From: Paroceanicella profunda
GTDB taxonomy: Bacteria; Pseudomonadota; Alphaproteobacteria; Rhodobacterales; Rhodobacteraceae
NCBI RefSeq assembly: GCF_005887635.2
Contig: NZ_CP040821.1
Coordinates: forward strand, 62,001 to 126,000
Direction: 5' to 3'
DNA length: 64,000 nt
The notes below the pieces were generated by a model. The model worked only from the letters and a program-made list of their open reading frames with translations, did no database searches and had not been told where the DNA came from. Positions 43,178-52,627 of this stretch are shown piece by piece; positions within the stretch are counted from its first letter, which is position 1, and every line of letters starts with the position of its first letter. A program made the position numbers and the translations under genes.

Positions 43178-43203
43178 GGCCCCCCCTCCTGCGAGGGGGG
43201 GCC
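43178..43203 (-). promoter_or_regulatory. Intercistronic hairpin between dctP and dctQ
   Basis: GGCCCCCCCTC-CTGC-GAGGGGGGGCC, a perfect 11-bp stem with a 4-nt loop, in the 213-bp gap. Flanking CCGG elements could extend it. It should lower permease expression relative to the binding protein. Confidence 0.55.
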
Positions 43204-43267
43204 GCGGAGCCGGTCCCGGGGCAAGGGCGGCCCGGGGGCCACCCTCGCCCGGCGCGGGGCGGCGGCC

Positions 43268-44239
43268 TCAGTCGATGAAGGAGAGCACGTAGTCGCGCAC
43301 CTGCGGGTCAAGGCCCTGGGCCACCTCGCGCACCGCCGGGGCGGCCTTCTCGCGGAAGGCGGCGGTGTCGGGCTCCACCACGGTCATCCCTTTCGCCTCC
43401 AGGTCGGCGTAGAGCTCGGCCTGCAGCGTGTCGGTCGTCTCATCGCCCCAGGCGATGGCCTCGTCGATCGCGCCCCGGATCATGGCGCGGTCCTCCTCCG
43501 ACAGGCTCTCGTAGAAGTCGTTGTTCATCAGCCAGTGGAAGAACGAGTACACGTGCTGGGTCTTGTCGACGTATTTCTGCACCTCGTAGAGCTTGCCGGC
43601 GTGGATGTAGCCCACCGGGTTCTCCTGCATGTCGATGACGCCGGTCTGCAGCGAGGTGTAGACCTCCGGCCAGGCGATGGGCGAGGGCAGGGCGCCGAGC
43701 GCGCTCCAGATCTTCACCCAGGAGGCGATCTCGGGCACGCGCATGCGCACGCCCTCCACGTCCGCCGGGGTTCGCACCGGGGCGTTGGAGGTGAGGTTGC
43801 GCGGGTTGCGCTTCGAGATGCCGACGAGGCGCAGGTTCGCGCTGGCAACCAGCGCCGCGTTCACCGCCTCGCCCAGCTCGCCCTCGTAGACCTTGCGGGC
43901 CTGCGCGGTGGAGGAATAGACGAAGGGCAGGTCGGAGGCGGCGTATTTCGGCGCGTAGAGCGACATCGGCATCGAGCCGCCGAGGGCGATCTGGTACTCG
44001 CCGAAGCTCGCACCCTCCAGGTGGTCGCGCTCGCCACCCACTTCCGTGCCCAGCAGGGTGACGGTGAACGCCCCGTCCGAACGCTCCTCGATCAGCTCCT
44101 TGAGCTTGCGGCCCACGGAGAACATCTCGTGCGACGGGTCGACATGCATGGCGATGGCGATGTCTTCGGCGAAGGCGGCCGGGGCGCCGCCGACGGCGAT
44201 GCCGGCAGCCACGAGGGCTCCGAGAATACGGGATCTCAT
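43268..44239 (-). CDS. dctP: TRAP transporter substrate-binding protein (DctP)
   Basis: A 323-residue periplasmic protein with signal peptide MRSRILGALVAAGIAVGGAPAAFA. The mature part has the DctP pattern: LKELIEERSDGAFTVTLLGTEVGGERDHLEGASFGEYQIALGG, DLPFVYSSTAQARKV, the ligand-contact Arg in GVRMRVPEIASWVKIWSALGA, and IAWPEVYTSLQTGVIDMQENPVGYIHAGKLYEVQKYV. TRAP systems take up carboxylates; given otnK/otnC next door, a sugar acid is likely. It is the first gene of the leftward operon, divergent from a GntR gene. Confidence 0.93.
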   Translation of the reverse strand: MRSRILGALVAAGIAVGGAPAAFAEDIAIAMHVDPSHEMFSVGRKLKELIEERSDGAFTVTLLGTEVGGERDHLEGASFGEYQIALGGSMPMSLYAPKYAASDLPFVYSSTAQARKVYEGELGEAVNAALVASANLRLVGISKRNPRNLTSNAPVRTPADVEGVRMRVPEIASWVKIWSALGALPSPIAWPEVYTSLQTGVIDMQENPVGYIHAGKLYEVQKYVDKTQHVYSFFHWLMNNDFYESLSEEDRAMIRGAIDEAIAWGDETTDTLQAELYADLEAKGMTVVEPDTAAFREKAAPAVREVAQGLDPQVRDYVLSFID

Positions 44240-44390
44240 CTGCGTTTCCTCCCTTGAGGGCTCTGGGTTGCTTGCCGGCCGGGGCCGGGGGTCGTCTCAC
44301 GCTTCGAACGCCCCGTCGGGGCGCCGCCATCGGCCCGCGGCCGCCTGCCCCTCAGGGGAGCAGGTTCGGACGGGGCCTCCGACTCAACTG

Positions 44391-44413
44391 GTCTGATAGG
44401 TTGACCATCAGAC
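44391..44413. promoter_or_regulatory. Candidate operator between dctP and its GntR regulator
   Basis: GTCTGAT (44391-44397), 9 bp, then ATCAGAC (44407-44413): a perfect 7-bp inverted repeat in the 249-bp divergent gap. Within it TGGT...ACCA half-sites also occur, as in FadR-type operators. Confidence 0.5.
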
Positions 44414-44488
44414 TGTTTGATGGTTTGTGGATCAGCATTGGACGGCATGTCAACAGCCGTGTATTGCCGGATGTGGGAGACAGCGACG

Positions 44489-45208
44489 ATGCAGACGAAT
44501 CCGACAGGCGACCGGCGGCTGGTGAAGCGCAAGCGCATGCACGAGGAACTGGTGGAAATGCTGAGCGAGGACATCCGCGGCGGCGTCTTCGCCGTGGGCG
44601 ACCCCCTGCCCTCCGAGCGCGAGCTGATGGAGGAGTTCGGCGTCTCGCGGCTCACGGTGCGCGAAGCCCTAGGCGCGCTGGAGAAATCCGGCCTCATCGC
44701 CGTGCGCCCCGGCACCCGGGCACGGGTGTGCGAGCCCAGCTCCGACCGGCTGGTGGAGCTGCTCTCCGGCACGGCGACCTTCTACATCTCCCAGCCCGAG
44801 GGGCTGCGCAACTTCCAGGACGTGCGCACGCTGGTGGAAACCGGCCTCGCCCGCATGGCCGCCGAACGCGCCAGGCCGGAGGACATCACCGCCCTCGGCG
44901 CGCTGCTGGAGGCGAATCGCGCCTCCGTGGGCGACACGGCGCGGTTCGCGCGCACCGACATGGACTTCCACCTCGCCATCGCGCGCATCGTGGGCAACCC
45001 GATGCTGGATGCCTTCTACCTGGCGGTGGACCGCTGGCTGCACGAGGTGCGCCTCGTCACCCTCGCCCACGAGGGCCAGATGCAGACTGCCTTCGCCGCG
45101 CACCAGCAGATCTTCGACGCCATCCGCGCACGCGATGCGGACCGCGCCTTCGGCGCCATGCGCGCGCACCTGCTGCAGGTCAACAGCATGCACACGCCCG
45201 GACGCTGA
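44489..45208 (+). CDS. FadR/GntR-family regulator with FCD domain
   Basis: A 239-residue regulator; the ATG at 44489 follows GGGAGA. The DNA-binding domain is HEELVEMLSEDIRGGVFAVGDPLPSERELMEEFGVSRLTVREALGALEKSGLIAVRPGTRARV, of the FadR type. The FCD domain follows (VRTLVETGLARMAAERARPEDI, DMDFHLAIARIVGNPMLDAFY, HQQIFDAIRARDADRAFGAMRAHL) with the Asp/His set that holds a metal and a carboxylate ligand. It is divergent from dctP and precedes otnK by 139 bp, so it probably controls both sides in response to the sugar acid. Confidence 0.9.
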   Translation: MQTNPTGDRRLVKRKRMHEELVEMLSEDIRGGVFAVGDPLPSERELMEEFGVSRLTVREALGALEKSGLIAVRPGTRARVCEPSSDRLVELLSGTATFYISQPEGLRNFQDVRTLVETGLARMAAERARPEDITALGALLEANRASVGDTARFARTDMDFHLAIARIVGNPMLDAFYLAVDRWLHEVRLVTLAHEGQMQTAFAAHQQIFDAIRARDADRAFGAMRAHLLQVNSMHTPGR

Positions 45209-45235
45209 CGGCCGGCGGGGCCCTGCGGCACGGCT

Positions 45236-45260
45236 CCCCGCCCGGACATGGCGGGCGGGG
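45236..45260 (+). terminator. Hairpin after the GntR gene
   Basis: CCCCGCCCG and CGGGCGGGG form a 9-bp perfect stem with a 7-nt loop, 28 bp past the stop and upstream of otnK. Confidence 0.45.
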
Positions 45261-45347
45261 ACGGGGGGCGGAAGGCCCCCGGGGCCAGACATCAATTCAA
45301 AGGGCGCACCGCGGGTGGCCGCGCCCCGGACCACGAAGGAGCAGGAC

Positions 45348-46592
45348 ATGTTGCTGGGCTGTATCGGTGACGATTTCACGGGATCGAGCGATCTCGCCAA
45401 CACGCTGGCCAAACAGGGCATGCGGGTGACGCAGTATTCCGGCGTGCCCACCGCCCCGGCCGAGGCCGGCGTGGAGGCTGGTGTCGTCGCGCTGAAATCG
45501 CGCACCATCGCGCCGCAGGAGGCCATCGCCCAGTCGCTGAAGGCGCTGGAATGGCTGCAGGCGCAGGGCTGCCGGCAGTTCCTGTTCAAGTACTGCTCCA
45601 CCTTCGACAGCACGCCGGAGGGCAACATCGGCCCGGTGGCCGCGGCGCTGGCAGAGCGGCTGGACGCCTGGAAGGTCATTGTCTGCCCGGTGTTCCCGGC
45701 CACGGGGCGCACGCTGTTCGAGGGCCATCTCTTCGTGAACGGCAAGCTGCTCTCGGAAAGCGGCATGCAGGACCACCCGCTCACCCCGATGACCGACCCG
45801 GACATCCGCCGCTGGCTGGCACGGCAGACGGAGATGCCCGTGGGCCATGTCTCCATGGCCGCGGTGCGCCGGGGCGCGGAGGCGATCTCGGCGGCCTTCG
45901 AGGCCGAGCACTCCGCCGGACGCCGCCTGCTGGTGACCGACGCGATCGCCGACGCGGACCTGATGGAGATCGGCGCCGCCGCCGCGGGCCTGCCGCTCAT
46001 CACCGGGGGGTCGGGCATCGCCATGGGCCTGCCGGAGAACTTCCGCCGCGAGGGGCTGCTGGCCGGCGGCGGCTATGACTGGCAGGGCTCGGACGGGCCC
46101 TGCGTGGTGCTCTCGGGCTCCTGCTCCATCGCCACGCGCGGCCAGGTGGCGTATCACAAGGCCCGCCACCCGGCGCTGCAGATCACCGTGGATGACGTGA
46201 TCGCCGGCACCACCACCGCCGAAGGCGTGGCGGACTGGCTGCTGGCGCAGGAGGGACTGCCGCTGGCCTATGCCACCGCCGAGCCCGCCGTGGTGCGTGC
46301 CGCGCAGGAGACATACGGCCGCGCGCGCGCCGCTTCCGCCATCGAGGACCTCTTCGCCGAGGTCACCCGCCTGGTGGTGGCGCGCGGCGCGACCCGCATC
46401 ATCGCCGCGGGGGGAGAGACCTCCGGCGCCGTGGTCGAGGCGCTGGACCTCGACGCCCTCGCCATCGGCCCGGAGATCGCGCCCGGCGCCCCGGCGCTGG
46501 CCGCCGGCCCGCTGCGGCTCACCCTCAAGTCCGGCAATTTCGGCGACGAGACCTTCTTCGAGACCGCCGCGAAGATCCTGGGGGGCGCATGA
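45348..46592 (+). CDS. otnK: 3-oxo-tetronate kinase (four-carbon acid sugar kinase)
   Basis: A 414-residue DUF1537-family kinase; the ATG at 45348 follows GAAGGAG. LLGCIGDDFTGSSDLANTLAKQGMRVTQYSG is the sugar-acid-binding N-terminus. CSTFDSTPEGNIGPVAAAL and VCPVFPATGRTLFEGHLFVNGKLLSES are the conserved substrate segments. The nucleotide-binding C-terminus includes VLSGSCSIATRGQ, IIAAGGETSGAVVEAL and LTLKSGNFGDETFF. Paired with a class II aldolase-type decarboxylase, this is the OtnK branch of acid-sugar catabolism rather than the DtnK/PdxA2 branch. It overlaps otnC by ATGA. Confidence 0.92.
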   Translation: MLLGCIGDDFTGSSDLANTLAKQGMRVTQYSGVPTAPAEAGVEAGVVALKSRTIAPQEAIAQSLKALEWLQAQGCRQFLFKYCSTFDSTPEGNIGPVAAALAERLDAWKVIVCPVFPATGRTLFEGHLFVNGKLLSESGMQDHPLTPMTDPDIRRWLARQTEMPVGHVSMAAVRRGAEAISAAFEAEHSAGRRLLVTDAIADADLMEIGAAAAGLPLITGGSGIAMGLPENFRREGLLAGGGYDWQGSDGPCVVLSGSCSIATRGQVAYHKARHPALQITVDDVIAGTTTAEGVADWLLAQEGLPLAYATAEPAVVRAAQETYGRARAASAIEDLFAEVTRLVVARGATRIIAAGGETSGAVVEALDLDALAIGPEIAPGAPALAAGPLRLTLKSGNFGDETFFETAAKILGGA

Positions 46593-47236
46593 GCGAGGAG
46601 GCCGACCTGCGCGAGCGCATCTGCTTCTTCGCGCGCTCGCTGTTCGAGCGGGGGCTGACCAGCGGCTCCACCGGCAACATCTCCGCCCGGTTGTCGGACG
46701 GCGGGCTGCTCGTCACCCCCACCGGCTCCAGCATGGGCCGGCTGGACCCGGCGCGCCTGTCGCGGTTCGACGCCTCCGGGCGGCTGGTCTCCGGTGACAA
46801 GCCGACCAAGGAAATGCCGCTGCATTCGGCCTTCTACGAGACGCGGAAGGGCGCGGGGGCGGTGGTGCACCTGCATTCCACCCATTCCGTGGCGCTCTCC
46901 CTGCTGCCGGAGACGGACCCGGAGAACGTGCTGCCGCCGCTCACCCCCTATGCCATCATGAAGCTCGGCCGGGTGAAGCTTCTGCCCTATTTCCGCCCCG
47001 GAGACGCGGCGATGGGGGCGGCGGTACGCGGCCTCGCGGGCAGGCGCGCGGCGGTCTTGCTGGCCAACCACGGCCCGGTGGTGGCCTCGAAGGACCTCGA
47101 AGCGGCCGTCTATGCCATGGAGGAGCTGGAGGAGACCGCGCGGCTGGCCCTGCTCACCCGCGGCATGTCCCCCCGCCTGCTCACCGAGGCGCAGGTGAGC
47201 GACCTGGTGACGACCTTCGAGGTGGACTGGGACTGA
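46589..47236 (+). CDS. otnC: 3-oxo-tetronate 4-phosphate decarboxylase (class II aldolase fold)
   Basis: A 215-residue class II aldolase/adducin-type protein. SGSTGNISARLSDGGLLVTPTGSSMGRLDP binds the phosphate. KPTKE75MPLH supplies the catalytic Glu. The zinc histidines are H94 and H96 in VVHLHSTHSV and a later one in LLANHGPVVAS. In the OtnC reaction, 3-oxo-tetronate 4-phosphate loses CO2 to give dihydroxyacetone phosphate. It is coupled to otnK by ATGA. Its 3' end is partly repeated just downstream (47348-47461). Confidence 0.9.
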   Translation: MSEEADLRERICFFARSLFERGLTSGSTGNISARLSDGGLLVTPTGSSMGRLDPARLSRFDASGRLVSGDKPTKEMPLHSAFYETRKGAGAVVHLHSTHSVALSLLPETDPENVLPPLTPYAIMKLGRVKLLPYFRPGDAAMGAAVRGLAGRRAAVLLANHGPVVASKDLEAAVYAMEELEETARLALLTRGMSPRLLTEAQVSDLVTTFEVDWD

Positions 47237-47461
47237 ACCCGCCAGGGGGGCGCAGGACGGGCGCCTCCCCGCGCCGCCCCGGCTGCGGTGAGGGCGGCTG
47301 GGGGAGCAGGGCGGGCACGGGCCTGCCCGTCCCCGAGGGGCAGGAGGGCGACCCGGTGAAGACCTTCGAGTTGGACCGGGACTGAACCCGCGACCACGGG
47401 GGCCCCTTCCCGCGCGCCCCGTTGCGGCGAAGGAGGCCGGCGGGGCAGGGCGGGCACGGGC
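47199..47461. repeat. Degenerate tandem duplication of the otnC tail
   Basis: The last codons of otnC plus downstream sequence (about 47199-47322) recur at about 47348-47461. GACCTTCGAGGTGGACTGGG in otnC matches GACCTTCGAGTTGGACCGGG, both followed by ACTGAACCCGC, and both copies end in AGGGCGGGCACGGGC. The second copy encodes a fragment, PVKTFELDRD and a stop, mirroring otnC's LVTTFEVDWD. Confidence 0.65.
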
Positions 47462-47586
47462 ATATGCGCGGCTCCGGAGGGCAGGACGGGGGCGGCGGCC
47501 CGGCCCGGGTTCGCGCCCCATTGTGATGCGGATTGCAGATCGCTACTGTCTGGCAAGTCCCTTTCCGTCACCCCGAAAGAACCGTC
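47237..47586. other. Intergenic region after otnC
   Basis: These 350 bp hold the duplicated otnC tail and GC-rich flanks. A less GC-rich segment (GATTGCAGATCGCTACTG) lies just before the histidine kinase and may contain its promoter. No gene is seen. Confidence 0.5.
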
Positions 47587-48708
47587 ATGCGCACGACGCC
47601 CGAGTCCGACTTCGCCCTGGGCGATCATGCGTTCCTTCAGGGCGGAGGGGCGATGGCGCGGGAGATCCGGGCGTTCGACTGGGGCTCCACCCCGCTGGGG
47701 CGCATCGAGACCTGGTCCGCGGCGCTGAAGATCACCGTGAGCACCCTGCTCAATTCCGCCTTCCCGAAATGCCTGTGCTGGGGCGACGGGCTGACGATGA
47801 TCTACAACGACGCCTTCATCCCGATCCTCGACGCCAAGCACCCCTGCCTGGGCAGGCCGTTCCTGGAGGTGTGGAGCGACGTGGCGGAGGAGATCCGGCC
47901 CATCGCCCTGCGCGCGCTGGCCGGAGACTCCACCTTCATCGAGGATTTCGCGCTCACCACGAACCGCTCCGGCACGTTCGAACAGGCGAACTTCACCTTC
48001 TGCTACAGCCCGATCCGCGATGAGCACGGCGTGGTGCGCGGCATGCTGGACACGGTGGTGGAGACCACGGGCAAGGTGCGGGCCGAGGCGCTGGCCGAGC
48101 TGCGCAACCGCGAGCTCGTGCACCGCTCGCGCAATGCCTATGCGTTGGTCTCCGCGCTGGTCAACCATTCCTTCCGCAGTGCGCAGGCCCTGCCGGAGAT
48201 CAAGGACATGCTGCAGCTGCGTATCGAGGCGCTGGTGCGCGCGCAGGACCTGCTGATGGAAACCGAAACCGGCAGCGTGAGCCTGGACGTGGTGTCCCGG
48301 CGCGCCCTCGGGCCGTTCCTGGATGATTCCGACCGGGTGGAGATCCGCGGGCCGGAGGTGTTCATCGGCCGCGAGCAGGTTACCACCCTCTGCCTCGCGC
48401 TGCATGAGCTGGGCACCAACTCGATGAAGTACGGAGCGCTGGGGCTGCCCTCCGGCAGGGTGCTGCTGGGCTGGCAGATCGACAGCCTGTCGCAGCCCGC
48501 CGTCTTCCGGCTGGAGTGGCGCGAGAGCGGCGGCCCGCCGGTCACGCAGCCGGCCGCGCAGGGCTTCGGCAGCACGCTGATCGCGCACAGCCTGCCGATG
48601 GCCTTCCGCGGCACCGTCGAACTGGATTACGCGCCCGCCGGCTTCCGGCTGACCCTCGCCGCCGATGCGGCCCGGCTGCTGGACGAGCACCAGGACGCCC
48701 GGGACTGA
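47587..48708 (+). CDS. HWE-family sensor histidine kinase with PAS domain
   Basis: A 373-residue soluble kinase. I chose ATG 47587 (MRTTPESDFALGD); a TTG 54 bp upstream is less likely. Residues ~30-170 form a PAS domain opening DWGSTPLGRIETWSAALK, the usual start in HWE kinases. The phosphoacceptor region is RELVHRSRNAYALVSALVNHSFR (H in place of the HRVKN block). The N-box is LHELGTNSMKYGAL and the W-x-E motif is EWRESGGPPV, followed by GFGSTLI, so ATP binding looks intact. No membrane segment and no response-regulator gene is nearby, making it an orphan. HWE kinases in alphaproteobacteria often feed light, stress or general stress-response signalling. Confidence 0.87.
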   Translation: MRTTPESDFALGDHAFLQGGGAMAREIRAFDWGSTPLGRIETWSAALKITVSTLLNSAFPKCLCWGDGLTMIYNDAFIPILDAKHPCLGRPFLEVWSDVAEEIRPIALRALAGDSTFIEDFALTTNRSGTFEQANFTFCYSPIRDEHGVVRGMLDTVVETTGKVRAEALAELRNRELVHRSRNAYALVSALVNHSFRSAQALPEIKDMLQLRIEALVRAQDLLMETETGSVSLDVVSRRALGPFLDDSDRVEIRGPEVFIGREQVTTLCLALHELGTNSMKYGALGLPSGRVLLGWQIDSLSQPAVFRLEWRESGGPPVTQPAAQGFGSTLIAHSLPMAFRGTVELDYAPAGFRLTLAADAARLLDEHQDARD

Positions 48709-48780
48709 CACGCTCCGCCGGTCCCCGCGGCCAGGCCGGCGCAAGGCTGCGCACGGGGCGGAGCGTGCGGCTGCCGGCTG

Positions 48781-49545
48781 TCAGGCGCTGAGCATCCGGC
48801 GGATCTCCGCCTGCACGCCGCGCAATCCGTCGAGATAGCTCGCCGCGAGGTCCGAGACGCTGGCCTGCGCGGCCGGGGCGCCGATGTTCACCGCCGCGAC
48901 CACCGTGCCCCGGGCATTGACCAGCGGCACCGCGATGGAGCGCAGCCCGGTCTCCACCTCCTGGTCGATCAGCGCGTAGCCCTCGGCGCGGGCCCGGGCG
49001 ATGCGTGCCATCACCGCCTCCGGGTCGGTGAGGGTGAGGGGCGTGCGGGCCGGGATCGGGCGCGCGGTGAGGATGACGCGCGCCTCCGCCTCCGGCAGCG
49101 CGGCGAGCAGCACCCGCCCCATGGAGGTGGAGGCCGCCGGCAGGCGCGAGCCCGGCATCAGCGAGATGGACATCACCTTCCGCCGCGCGGCCCGGGCGAT
49201 GTAGACGATCTCCGGCCCGTCGAGGATCGACACCGAGGTGGACTGCCCGATCGCCTCCGCCAGCCGGTCCAGCGAGGGTTGCACGATCTGCGGCAGCGGC
49301 ATGGCGGCAAGACAGCCGATGCCCAGCCGCAGCACCCGGGGCGTGAGGGTGAAGAACTTGCCGTCATGCTCGGCATACCCGGCCTCGGCGAGGGTGAGCA
49401 GGCAGCGGCGCGCCGTGGCGCGGTCCAGCCCGGTGCGGGCGGAAGCCTCGGCGATGGTCATGCGGGGAGATTCCGCGCCGAAGGCCTCGATCACCCGCAG
49501 CCCCTTGCCGAAACTGCCCATCAGGTCACGGGTCGGGGTGGCCAT
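48781..49545 (-). CDS. pcaR: IclR-family regulator, PcaR/PcaU/PobR type
   Basis: A 254-residue regulator. The winged helix is FGKGLRVIEAFGAESPRMTIAEASARTGLDRATARRCLLTLAEAGYAEHDGKFFTLTPRVLRLG. The effector domain is the PcaR-like form: STSVSILDGPEIVYIARAARRKVMSISLMPGSRLPAASTSMGRVLLAALPE and GYALIDQEVETGLRSIAVPLVN. It is divergent from pcaIJF with a 133-bp shared promoter region, so it most likely activates those genes in response to beta-ketoadipate or an aromatic acid. Confidence 0.88.
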   Translation of the reverse strand: MATPTRDLMGSFGKGLRVIEAFGAESPRMTIAEASARTGLDRATARRCLLTLAEAGYAEHDGKFFTLTPRVLRLGIGCLAAMPLPQIVQPSLDRLAEAIGQSTSVSILDGPEIVYIARAARRKVMSISLMPGSRLPAASTSMGRVLLAALPEAEARVILTARPIPARTPLTLTDPEAVMARIARARAEGYALIDQEVETGLRSIAVPLVNARGTVVAAVNIGAPAAQASVSDLAASYLDGLRGVQAEIRRMLSA

Positions 49546-49678
49546 GGGAACACTCCTGTTGTGCGGAATGAGAACAAATGTCGTATAACGTACAAATCGG
49601 TTGCCGTCGAGGGGGGCGTGGCGCTAGGTCTGTCGGTGCCGCGCCGCGGAACGCAGGCCGGCCAGAGCGGAGGACCCC
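49546..49678. promoter_or_regulatory. Divergent promoter region pcaR / pcaI
   Basis: A short AT-enriched core (GAGAACAAATGTCGTATAACG, about 49569-49589) contains TATAAC as a possible -10, flanked by TTGTGCGG and its near-reverse GTACAAATCGG. IclR regulators of the Pca type bind such overlapping promoters. Confidence 0.45.
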
Positions 49679-50386
49679 ATGGACAAGACATGCGCCAGCC
49701 CGGCCGAGGCCGTGGCGGAGATCGGCGACGGCGCGACGGTGATGATCGGCGGTTTCGGCGGCTCCGGCGCGCCGATCGAGCTCATCCACGCGCTGATCGA
49801 CAAGGGGCCGAAGGGCCTCACCGTCATCAACAACAACGCCGGAAACGGCCGCATCGGCATCGCCGCGATGATCGACGCGGGCATGGTGGCGAAGATGGTC
49901 TGCTCCTTCCCGCGCTCCTCCGACCCGCGCGCCTTCACCGAGGCCTACCTGGAGGGCCGGGTGGCGCTGGAACTGGTGCCGCAGGGCACGCTGGCGGAGC
50001 GGATCCGCGCCGGCGGCGCCGGCATCCCGGCCTTCTACACCCCCACCGGCTACGGCACCGAGCTTGCCGAGGGCAAGAAGATCGAGGAATTCGACGGCCG
50101 CCCCTACGTGCAGGAGCGCTGGCTGAAGGCGGATTTCGCGCTGGTGAAGGCGGAGCTGGGCGACATCCACGGCAACCTCACCTACCGCCACGCCGGGCGC
50201 AACTTCGGCCCGCTGATGTGCATGGCCGCGGCGCGCACGCTGGTGCAGGTGTCGCGCATCGTGCCGCTGGGCGGGATCGACCCGGAACACGTGGTGACCC
50301 CGGGCATCTTCGTCGACCGTGTGGTCGAGGTGCCGGACCCCGCGCAGGAAGAACTTCTCATCAGAGCCGGAGCGAGCTACGCATGA
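49679..50386 (+). CDS. pcaI: 3-oxoadipate CoA-transferase subunit A
   Basis: A 235-residue alpha subunit. The family signatures are MIGGFGGSGAPIELIHALID, VINNNAGNGRIGIAAMIDAG, MVCSFPRSSDPRAF and LVPQGTLAERIRAGGAGIPAFYTPTGYGT, with DFALVKAELGDIHGNLTYRHAGRNFGP later. These are closer to PcaI than to SCOT/acetoacetate enzymes. With PcaJ it moves CoA from succinyl-CoA to 3-oxoadipate. Coupled to pcaJ by ATGA. Confidence 0.92.
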   Translation: MDKTCASPAEAVAEIGDGATVMIGGFGGSGAPIELIHALIDKGPKGLTVINNNAGNGRIGIAAMIDAGMVAKMVCSFPRSSDPRAFTEAYLEGRVALELVPQGTLAERIRAGGAGIPAFYTPTGYGTELAEGKKIEEFDGRPYVQERWLKADFALVKAELGDIHGNLTYRHAGRNFGPLMCMAAARTLVQVSRIVPLGGIDPEHVVTPGIFVDRVVEVPDPAQEELLIRAGASYA

Positions 50387-51078
50387 GCGCCGCCATCGAC
50401 ACCCGCGAAGACATCAAGCTCTCCAACGCCCAGATCGCCTGGCGCGCGGCGCAGGACATCGCCGACGGCGCCTACGTGAACCTCGGCATCGGTTTCCCCG
50501 AGATGGTGGCGCGCTACCAGCCGCCGGGCCGCCAGGCCATCTTCCACACCGAGAACGGCATCCTGGACTTCGGCGAGGCCCCGCCCGAGGGCGCGGAGGA
50601 CTGGGACCTGATCAACGCCGGCAAGAAGGCGGTGACGCTGAAGCCCGGCGCCGCGTTCTTCCACCACGCCGACAGTTTCGCCATGGTGCGCGGCGGGCAT
50701 CTGGACGTGGCCATCCTCGGCGCCTATCAGGTGGCCCAGACCGGCGATCTCGCGAACTGGCGGGTCGGCTCGAAGGGCGTGCCGGCGGTGGGCGGCGCGA
50801 TGGACCTCGTGCACGGGGCGAAGGATGTCTTCGTCATCACCGAGCACGTCACCCGCAAGGGCGAGCCGAAGCTGGTCGAGCGTTGCAGCTTCCCGCTCAC
50901 CGGCGTGGGCTGCGTCACCCGGGTCTACACCAGCCATGCGGTGATCCGGATCGAGAATGGCCGCTTCGTGCTGCAGGAAATGCTGCCGGGCATGAGCGTG
51001 GCCGAACTGCAGGCGATGACCGGCGCGGAGCTGCTCATCGACGGGCCGGTGGCCGAACTGGCCGTGCCGGCGCTTTGA
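50383..51078 (+). CDS. pcaJ: 3-oxoadipate CoA-transferase subunit B
   Basis: A 231-residue beta subunit starting MSAAIDTREDIKLSNAQIAWRAAQDI. VNLGIGFPEMVARY binds CoA, and the catalytic glutamate lies in FHTENGILDFG (SENG-type motif). FHHADSFAMVRGGHLDVAILGAYQV is the conserved core. It forms the heterodimer with PcaI. pcaF follows after 10 bp. Confidence 0.92.
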   Translation: MSAAIDTREDIKLSNAQIAWRAAQDIADGAYVNLGIGFPEMVARYQPPGRQAIFHTENGILDFGEAPPEGAEDWDLINAGKKAVTLKPGAAFFHHADSFAMVRGGHLDVAILGAYQVAQTGDLANWRVGSKGVPAVGGAMDLVHGAKDVFVITEHVTRKGEPKLVERCSFPLTGVGCVTRVYTSHAVIRIENGRFVLQEMLPGMSVAELQAMTGAELLIDGPVAELAVPAL

Positions 51079-51088
51079 GGACGAGAAC

Positions 51089-52291
<1,203 letters not shown>

Positions 52292-52627
52292 TCCCCTCCG
52301 TGCCCCGGCCTGCCGCCGGGGCACGCCACCCGCCACGCCCTCCGGCAGGCGAGCCCGTCGCTGACCTTCGCGGAGTCCGGCCGCATGGTCCCTCTGCCCC
52401 GGGGGGGATGGCCCGCCCGGACAGGGTGGGCGGACGGCAGGTCGCCCCGGGACGCCCGCGCAGGGGCGGCGGTTCGCAGCGGAGGCTCCGGGCCCGGGAG
52501 ACACCCGCCCGCTGCGGAAAATCCGCGCCGGCGCAGGGCTGCGTACCTCGGAAACCCACCCGACATGAGGGCAACGCCGCGAGAGCGCCGGCGCTGCGAA
52601 GGCAGCGCCCGGCCGGATGCGGGGGCG
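52292..52627. other. Convergent intergenic region with hairpins, no gene seen
   Basis: These 336 bp lie between the ends of pcaF and the leftward flavin oxidoreductase gene. GCCTGCCG (52308-52315) pairs with CGGCAGGC (52343-52350). GGCGCTG (52590-52596) pairs with CAGCGCC (52603-52609) just before the oxidoreductase stop. Each probably terminates one of the two genes. Confidence 0.5.
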
